From contig DNMQ01000166.1 of assembly GCA_003488145.1 (NCBI GenBank), positions 1-10,733 of the forward strand: a stretch of 10,733 nt of DNA, written 5' to 3'. Of this stretch, positions 7,262 through 10,733 are shown piece after piece. This DNA is from Pseudomonas sp. (lineage in GTDB: Bacteria > Pseudomonadota > Gammaproteobacteria > Pseudomonadales > Pseudomonadaceae). A program made the translations under genes and the position numbers. Under the pieces are notes generated by a model. The model saw only the letters and a list, made by a program, of their open reading frames with translations, was not told the origin of the DNA and searched no databases. Position 1 is the first letter of the stretch, and the number at the start of each line of letters is the position of its first letter.

Positions 7262-8160
7262 TGAACAGCCGCCACGCCCCGGCATTCGCCGGTCTGCTCA
7301 TCGCTGTGCTCTGCTGGAGCGGCAACGCGCTAGTGGCACGTGCCTTCTATGACCAGATCCCGCCGCTGAGTCTGTCCTTTTGGCGCTGGGTGCTGGCCAC
7401 CACGCTGCTGCTGCCCTTCGTGGCGAAAGGCATCTGGACCCATCGAGCGGCCCTGCGTGCTGCCGGCTGGCGCTTGCCGGTGATCGCCGCGCTCGGCATC
7501 GCCAGCTACAACTCGCTGCTCTACACCGCTGCGCAAAGCACCGAAGCGATCAACCTGACGCTGGTGAACACCTGCCTGCCACTGGCGACCTTTATCGGTG
7601 CGGGCTTCCTGCTCGGTGAATGGCCATTGCGGCGCGCCTGGTTCGGCATGGCCGTGGCGGCGGCGGGGCTGCTCTACCTGATCAGCCGTGGCAGCTGGCA
7701 GACCTTTGCCAGCCTGTCGTTCAAGGCTGGCGACCTCATCATGCTGCTCGCCGTGCTGGTCTGGGCGCTGTACACGCTGCTGCTGCGGCGCTGGTCGAGT
7801 TTCCTCACTGTGCCCCCGCTGGTGCTGCTCGGCGTGCTGATGCTGCTTGGGGTGCCGCTGATCCTGCCGTTCTACCTGTACGAACTGAGTCGGGTAGGGG
7901 GCTTCGCCGCCACACCGGCCAACCTCGGCGCCATCGGCTACACCGCCGTGTTTGCTTCGCTGATCGCCTACCTCGCCTGGAACCACGGCGTAAAAGTCGT
8001 CGGCGCCGCCAAGGCCGCCATGGCCAGCTACCTGATGCCCGTCTTCACCGCACTGCTCGGCTGGCTGCTACTCGGCGAGGCCCTGCAACCCTTCCACTGG
8101 ATCGGCGGCACCCTGATCTTCGCCGGCCTGCTGCTGGCCACGCGGCCGTCATTTCGCTAG
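7261..8160 (+). CDS. EamA/DMT-family inner-membrane transporter
   Basis: The 299-aa product is strongly hydrophobic and can be divided into about ten transmembrane helices. These make up two EamA repeats (roughly residues 8-138 and 155-295), the standard plan and length of the drug/metabolite transporter superfamily. Family-like signatures are CWSGNALVAR (18-27) at the end of helix 1, FWRWVLA (40-46) in helix 2, and the second-repeat tail AYLAWNHGVK followed by a MPVFTALLGWLLLGE-type segment near the C-terminus. Substrates in this family vary widely (amino acids, purines, drugs), so none is assigned. The ATG shares its A with the TGA of the carbonic anhydrase, which suggests translational coupling. 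No metabolic link between the two products is obvious. Confidence 0.9.
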   Translation: MNSRHAPAFAGLLIAVLCWSGNALVARAFYDQIPPLSLSFWRWVLATTLLLPFVAKGIWTHRAALRAAGWRLPVIAALGIASYNSLLYTAAQSTEAINLTLVNTCLPLATFIGAGFLLGEWPLRRAWFGMAVAAAGLLYLISRGSWQTFASLSFKAGDLIMLLAVLVWALYTLLLRRWSSFLTVPPLVLLGVLMLLGVPLILPFYLYELSRVGGFAATPANLGAIGYTAVFASLIAYLAWNHGVKVVGAAKAAMASYLMPVFTALLGWLLLGEALQPFHWIGGTLIFAGLLLATRPSFR

Positions 8161-8171
8161 CGGCGCCCCAC

Positions 8172-8192
8172 ATGGCGCATCCTAGGCGCCAT
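8172..8192 (+). terminator. Possible weak hairpin after the EamA gene
   Basis: ATGGCGC (8172-8178) pairs perfectly with GCGCCAT (8186-8192) over a 7-nt loop, 12 bp after the transporter stop codon. The position suits a 3'-end hairpin, but no T-run follows (TGACCGTTCG), so intrinsic termination is doubtful. The remainder up to the tRNA promoter shows only an A-rich patch at 8217-8230. Confidence 0.35.
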
Positions 8193-8245
8193 TGACCGTT
8201 CGTAACTAACCGTTTGAAAAGGATAAAAAATCTGCGGAGCCAGGG

Positions 8246-8281
8246 TTGACAGCCCAAACCGACCAGAGAATAATGCGCGCC
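8246..8281 (+). promoter_or_regulatory. Sigma70 promoter of tRNA-Met with stringent-type discriminator
   Basis: A consensus -35 TTGACA (8246-8251), an exact 17-bp spacer and -10 AATAAT (8269-8274, one mismatch to TATAAT) precede the tRNA. The segment after the -10 is GCGCGCC (8275-8281). A GC-rich discriminator is the known mark of stable-RNA promoters repressed by ppGpp/DksA. An A-rich stretch (8217-8230) lies upstream and could weakly act as an UP element. The predicted start is a few bases before the mature tRNA 5' end at 8286, so the 5' leader would be very short. Confidence 0.85.
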
Positions 8282-8285
8282 ACTT

Positions 8286-8362
8286 GGCTACATAGCTCAG
8301 TTGGTTAGAGCGCAGCATTCATAATGCTGATGTCCCAGGTTCAAGTCCCGGTGTAGCCACCA
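8286..8362 (+). tRNA. tRNA-Met (CAT), elongator type
   Basis: The 77-nt gene has an encoded CCA end. The acceptor stem is GGCTACA/TGTAGCC, the D-stem GCTC/GAGC, the anticodon stem CAGCA/TGCTG with loop TTCATAA (anticodon CAT), and the T-arm CCAGG-TTCAAGT-CCCGG. Elongator identity is preferred over initiator because base pair 1-72 is a normal G-C and the anticodon stem lacks the three G-C pairs of initiators. It is preferred over tRNA-Ile2 because the acceptor stem resembles E. coli elongator tRNA-Met. The T-stem has a central A-C mismatch, which I believe E. coli elongator tRNA-Met shares. It is a single-gene transcript with its own promoter and terminator. Confidence 0.95.
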
Positions 8363-8370
8363 GACAAATC

Positions 8371-8400
8371 AAGGGGTTAGCGAAAGCTAGCCCCTTTTTT
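8371..8400 (+). terminator. Intrinsic terminator of tRNA-Met
   Basis: An 11-bp stem, AAGGGGTTAGC (8371-8381) with GCTAGCCCCTT (8386-8396) and one G-T wobble, closes a stable GAAA tetraloop and runs into six Ts (8395-8400). It begins 9 nt after the CCA end of the tRNA. Confidence 0.95.
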
Positions 8401-8451
8401 GTTTGTGCCGGTGACTACACGCTGGCTACGGCTCGCTATGGCAAGGATGCT

Positions 8452-8733
8452 ATGAAGAAAATCGCTTTATGGCTCTTCAGAGCCGCTGCGGTCCTGGGTG
8501 CGCTTGGCTGGCTTGTACTTTTTCTGTTTGGCGCGGACTGTCTGTTTATTCTCGAGCCAGACCACAGCCGAACACACTGTTTCGCTGTCTCCCTCTATCT
8601 TTATCAGCTGCTGTTGTTGCCGGCGACTGTGTTATCACTCGTTTCATTTGTGTGGCTAACAAGTCGCCAGCAGAACGCGACGCTGTTCTTCATCATTGCC
8701 CCTTTCCTGTTCGTTAAACTTCAGCTGTTCTGA
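8452..8733 (+). CDS. Small hypothetical three-helix membrane protein
   Basis: I do not recognise this 93-aa protein. It begins MKK and has hydrophobic stretches at about residues 4-27, 44-70 and 77-92, consistent with three transmembrane helices. The loop between the first two (28-43) carries Cys30 and Cys43 plus charged residues (EPDHSRTH), so a disulfide is possible if it faces the periplasm. AAGGA (8443-8447) sits only 4 nt before the ATG, a short spacing. Base composition is near 50% GC, clearly lower than the housekeeping genes, and AT-ending codons such as TTT and TTA are more frequent. Together with its place directly after a tRNA gene this hints at acquired DNA, although no integrase or repeated tRNA 3' end is present. 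Confidence 0.6.
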   Translation: MKKIALWLFRAAAVLGALGWLVLFLFGADCLFILEPDHSRTHCFAVSLYLYQLLLLPATVLSLVSFVWLTSRQQNATLFFIIAPFLFVKLQLF

Positions 8734-8901
8734 TTCTGTCCGTTAGCTTCTGTTTGAAGTGCATGCCCTTCCACCAGAGGGGGTAGGCGCAGTGCCGATT
8801 CCAACTCATCCGGCGACAGGTGGCGCTGAACGCGTGTGACATCTGTCCCAGGAAACCTAATCCCTCCCTCTCGCTTAGTCGCCTTCCACTAGACATCCAA
8901 A
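8734..8901. other. Spacer without a supported gene, upstream of an orphan terminator
   Basis: Nothing here looks protein-coding on the plus strand. A 66-codon frame on the minus strand (8714-8914) starts inside the terminator hairpin and lacks a ribosome site, so I do not call it. The stretch is unusually C-rich near 8850-8880 and ends at a strong terminator. It may be a long 3' untranslated region of the 8452-8733 gene or the body of an unannotated small RNA; I could not find a convincing promoter to decide. Confidence 0.4.
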
Positions 8902-8931
8902 GGCGCCTGGCCAAAGCCAGCCGCTTTTTTT
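8902..8931 (+). terminator. Intrinsic terminator, parent transcript unclear
   Basis: GCGCCTGGC (8903-8911) pairs with GCCAGCCGC (8916-8924) in a 9-bp stem with one C-C mismatch and a CAAA loop, followed by seven Ts (8925-8931). It lies about 170 nt after the nearest upstream stop codon and only 40 bp before the next ATG. It therefore ends either a long 3' UTR, a small RNA, or an attenuated leader of the 8971 gene. Confidence 0.85.
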
Positions 8932-8953
8932 CGTTCCTTCTGTTTGCTGTCCC

Positions 8954-8969
8954 GTTTACCGAGGTAAAC
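8954..8969. promoter_or_regulatory. 16-bp palindrome overlapping a Shine-Dalgarno
   Basis: GTTTACC (8954-8960) and GGTAAAC (8963-8969) form a perfect 7-bp inverted repeat around a 2-bp centre (GA). The right half contains most of the GAGG ribosome site (8961-8964) of the gene starting at 8971. As DNA it has the size and symmetry of a dimeric repressor operator. As RNA the 2-nt centre forces a smaller stem, so sequestration of the ribosome site is less likely. No regulator is identified. Confidence 0.45.
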
Positions 8970-8970
8970 C

Positions 8971-9180
8971 ATGCGTGACCGTTTTGATGAAATCCGTGCC
9001 GAGCGGGATGTTCTTTCCGTGGAGCCGGTTATTTACAACCGTGATCCCCATGCCGGGCTGTGGAAGCAGATCGCGTTGGGGATTGTGGTGGGTTATCTGG
9101 CGTTGGGTCTGATCAGTGCCGTCGGTTGGGCGGTGTTTGTACGGTTTGCCTTGGGCAGTTTGCAGATTGCGGTGCCGTGA
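8971..9180 (+). CDS. Small hypothetical single-pass membrane protein
   Basis: I do not recognise this 69-aa protein. The first 30 residues are charged (MRDRFDEIRAERD...). One long hydrophobic segment at about residues 34-59 (ALGIVVGYLALGLISAVGWA and onward) is followed by a short tail, which predicts one membrane pass. A good GAGGT site (8961-8965) lies 6 nt before the ATG and supports translation. The ribosome site is embedded in a 16-bp palindrome. The gene stands alone: a terminator ends 40 bp upstream and 168 bp separate it from the next small gene. Confidence 0.65.
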   Translation: MRDRFDEIRAERDVLSVEPVIYNRDPHAGLWKQIALGIVVGYLALGLISAVGWAVFVRFALGSLQIAVP

Positions 9181-9348
9181 AAGCTGTGGCGTTAGGCTGG
9201 CGAACAGGTTCTTGTGAGGCCACGGTATCAGCGGGCTGTGGCGTTTTCTCTTGCCGTTGACGTTACCCGTGGCGCGGCGCAGAATCGGCGCCATTTCGCG
9301 GGGAGCCATCCTCCGCTAGCGGTTTCTTTGGTGTCTGAAGGGCGTGTG
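9181..9348 (+). other. Spacer between two small membrane-protein genes
   Basis: The reading frame of the next gene stays open back to a GTG at 9214, but the extra 45 residues are Arg/Ala-rich, look like translated spacer, and that GTG has no ribosome site. A loose GC-rich inverted pair near 9270-9293 (TGGCGC and GCGCCA) has no T-run. No promoter is convincing. Confidence 0.4.
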
Positions 9349-9510
9349 ATGAATACGTTGCTGTCTGCGGTCTCGGTGATCGTTTGTGTGTTGGCAATCA
9401 GTGCGGGTGTGATGCTCGATGTTCGGCACAAGCCGAGCGACGAGGCGAAGCGGGTGTATACCGCGGAGCGGGTGAACGAGATTCTGCGGCGTAATACCAA
9501 GCAGAGCTGA
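9349..9510 (+). CDS. Very small hypothetical membrane-anchored protein
   Basis: This 53-aa protein is unrecognised. It has a hydrophobic N-terminus (about residues 4-24), reading as a signal anchor, and a charged, probably helical tail (DVRHKPSDEAKRVYTAERVN and onward to RRNTKQS). I chose the ATG at 9349 because GAAGGG (9337-9342) lies 6 nt upstream and the hydrophobic anchor begins at once. The upstream in-frame GTG would bury the anchor in the middle of an odd protein. The gene is followed within 25 bp by a strong terminator, which supports it as the end of a real transcript. It may be co-transcribed with the gene ending at 9180. Confidence 0.6.
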   Translation: MNTLLSAVSVIVCVLAISAGVMLDVRHKPSDEAKRVYTAERVNEILRRNTKQS

Positions 9511-9533
9511 GTCGAGAGGCAAGGCGGCGGCAA

Positions 9534-9565
9534 TAAAAAAGAGGCGGCCCGAGGGTCGCCTTTTT
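9534..9565. terminator. Intrinsic terminator after the 53-aa gene
   Basis: GGCGGCC (9543-9549) pairs with GGTCGCC (9554-9560), with one G-T wobble and a CGAG loop, and runs into TTTTT (9561-9565). Seven As (9534-9540, interrupted only by GA before the stem) lie on the other side, so it can also work for minus-strand transcripts. Confidence 0.85.
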
Positions 9566-9573
9566 CATGCCCG

Positions 9574-9597
9574 AAAAAAGCCGGGCGCAAGCCCGGC
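9574..9597 (-). terminator. Intrinsic terminator of the OprD-family porin gene
   Basis: Read on the minus strand, GCCGGGC (9597-9591), loop TTGC and GCCCGGC (9586-9580) form a perfect 7-bp GC stem followed by six Ts (9579-9574). It begins 35 bp beyond the porin stop codon. With the terminator at 9534-9565 it forms a double barrier between convergent transcripts. Confidence 0.92.
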
Positions 9598-9632
9598 GAA
9601 GTCCAACGAGGAGAGGTGCTGCGGCGTGGTGC

Positions 9633-10733
9633 TTACCAGAGTGGCAGGCTGTAGCTGACGATAAAGCGGTTCTCGTCCAGGTCGCTCTGGAAGTTGCTTC
9701 GCGTGGTGGCGTTGCGCAGTTTGAGGCCAAGATTCTTCAGCGGGCCGCTCTGGATGACGTAAGCGATATCGGTGTTGCGCTCCCAGGTCTTGCCTTCGCT
9801 GGCGCCGGCGCCGCGGTCGACGTTGTCACCGGAGACGTAGCGGGTCATCAGGCTCAGCCCGGGAATGCCCATGGCGGCGAAGTCGTAGTCGTAGCGGACC
9901 TGCCAGGAGCGTTCGTCCTGGTTACCGAAATCGTTGATCTGCAGCAGGTTGATCAACGCGTTATCGCCACCGGCGACGTAGGCGAAACCGGTATCGCCGC
10001 TCATGTGCTGGTAACCGCCGGTGAAGGCATGAGCGCCATGCTTGTAGGTGAACAGCGCGCCGAAGGCGTCGTTGTCGACGTTGCTGCCGCCATCGTCGGT
10101 GGAGCGCACGTAGCGCAGGTCGGTCTTGAAGCTCTGCGACTCGCCGATCGGCAGCACATGGACCAGGCTGAGGTTGTGCTGGTCGTAGATGCCGTCCAGC
10201 CCACCGTAGTAGTAGCTGGTGGCCAATTGTGGCGACCAGTCGTAGCGCCCACCGGCGAAGCGGAACTCGTCGCTCGTCGTATTGCTGCCAAAGGTAATGT
10301 TGCGCAGCCCGCCATTGAACACCGTCATCTCTTCGTAGTTGGAAGAGTCGCGGTAGCTGGTGCGATCCAGCATGCCGAGATCCAGCGTGAGGCCTGCGAC
10401 GTCCTTGCTCTGCAGCCAGGCGCCGCGATAGATGTTCGGCAACAGGCGGCTGTCGTTGCGCATCAGCACCGGGATAACCGGTTGCAGCGTGCCCACGTGC
10501 AGCGTGGTGGCGGACAGCTTGGCCTTCGCCGTCAGGCCTGCCGTGCCGTAGTCGTCCGCCGGCTCGCCGGAAGCCGAGCGTGGCAGGAGGCCGGTGCCGC
10601 CACGGCCGGAGCCGGAGTCGAGCTTGACGCCGAGCAGGCCGATGGCATCCAGGCCGAAGCCGACCGGCCCGTCGGTGTAGCCGGACTCCATTTTCAGCAT
10701 GAAGCCCTGAGCCCACTCCTCGGCCTTGGACTG
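9633..10733 (-). CDS. OprD-family outer-membrane porin, 5' end beyond the window
   Basis: The frame stays open to the right edge, giving 366 residues without the signal peptide and first strands. The visible start reads QSKAEEWAQGFMLKMESGYT, so the methionine at 10700 is internal. Family features are EWAQGF near the N-terminus, a segment like TDGPVGFGLDAIGLLGVKLD, RNDSRLLPNIYRGAW in the middle, and alternating aromatic/polar strands typical of an 18-strand barrel. It ends SYSLPLW; a terminal aromatic residue is the usual BAM assembly signal, though Phe is commoner than Trp. OprD-family channels pass small carboxylates or basic amino acids. Which subgroup (OccD or OccK type) this is cannot be settled here, so no symbol is given. 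Confidence 0.9.
   Translation of the reverse strand, partial: QSKAEEWAQGFMLKMESGYTDGPVGFGLDAIGLLGVKLDSGSGRGGTGLLPRSASGEPADDYGTAGLTAKAKLSATTLHVGTLQPVIPVLMRNDSRLLPNIYRGAWLQSKDVAGLTLDLGMLDRTSYRDSSNYEEMTVFNGGLRNITFGSNTTSDEFRFAGGRYDWSPQLATSYYYGGLDGIYDQHNLSLVHVLPIGESQSFKTDLRYVRSTDDGGSNVDNDAFGALFTYKHGAHAFTGGYQHMSGDTGFAYVAGGDNALINLLQINDFGNQDERSWQVRYDYDFAAMGIPGLSLMTRYVSGDNVDRGAGASEGKTWERNTDIAYVIQSGPLKNLGLKLRNATTRSNFQSDLDENRFIVSYSLPLW

Noticed and set aside
8286..8362. tRNA-Ile2 (CAT read as AUA) or initiator tRNA-fMet instead of elongator tRNA-Met
   Set aside because: The acceptor stem GGCTACA/TGTAGCC matches elongator Met, pair 1-72 is a normal G-C, and the three initiator G-C pairs in the anticodon stem are missing.
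8714..8914. 66-codon minus-strand frame
   Set aside because: It starts within a terminator hairpin, lacks a ribosome site and has no membrane or domain signature.
9214..9348. N-terminal extension of the 53-aa gene to a GTG
   Set aside because: There is no ribosome site, the extension is Arg/Ala-rich, and it would place the signal anchor mid-protein.
10698..10700. Methionine codon at 10700 as the start of the porin
   Set aside because: The frame is open to the window edge and the upstream residues (EWAQGF) are family sequence, so the true start is outside the window.

Overview
The window looks like a chromosomal segment of a Pseudomonas-type gammaproteobacterium, most likely of the Stutzerimonas (Pseudomonas) stutzeri group. 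The reasons are high-GC coding sequence, a psi/rimI pair followed nearby by a beta-carbonic anhydrase, an OprD-family porin, and many GTAG-headed palindromic repeats between genes. The species assignment is inference; no database was searched.

Layout. Bases 1-555 carry no convincing gene. They hold a decayed series of paired palindromes (REP/BIME-like), an intrinsic terminator at 329-360 and a second BIME family at 365-441. Bases 556-3368 form a tightly packed plus-strand cluster: leuA (2-isopropylmalate synthase), a divergent holD (psi subunit of the DNA polymerase III clamp loader) that starts on a TTG inside the leuA stop, and rimI (N-acetyltransferase for ribosomal protein S18). A further BIME lies between rimI and a convergent minus-strand gene for a very acidic, probably disordered protein (3605-4147). 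Divergent from that gene is otsB-otsA (4327-6535), which makes trehalose through trehalose-6-phosphate. A beta-carbonic anhydrase and a one-base-overlapping EamA/DMT transporter follow (6617-8160).

A strong sigma70 promoter with a GC-rich discriminator drives an elongator tRNA-Met (8286-8362), which ends at a textbook terminator. Bases 8452-9510 hold three small, unrecognised, putative membrane proteins. They are separated by gene-poor spacers, an orphan terminator at 8902-8931 and a 16-bp palindrome over one Shine-Dalgarno. Two back-to-back terminators (9534-9597) separate this area from a convergent OprD-family porin that runs off the right edge.

Most of the window is housekeeping and stress or osmoadaptation genes. 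I see no CRISPR array, insertion sequence, defence island or prophage module. The most rewarding items are the cryptic holD, the decayed BIME array, and the small-ORF/orphan-terminator area beside the tRNA.
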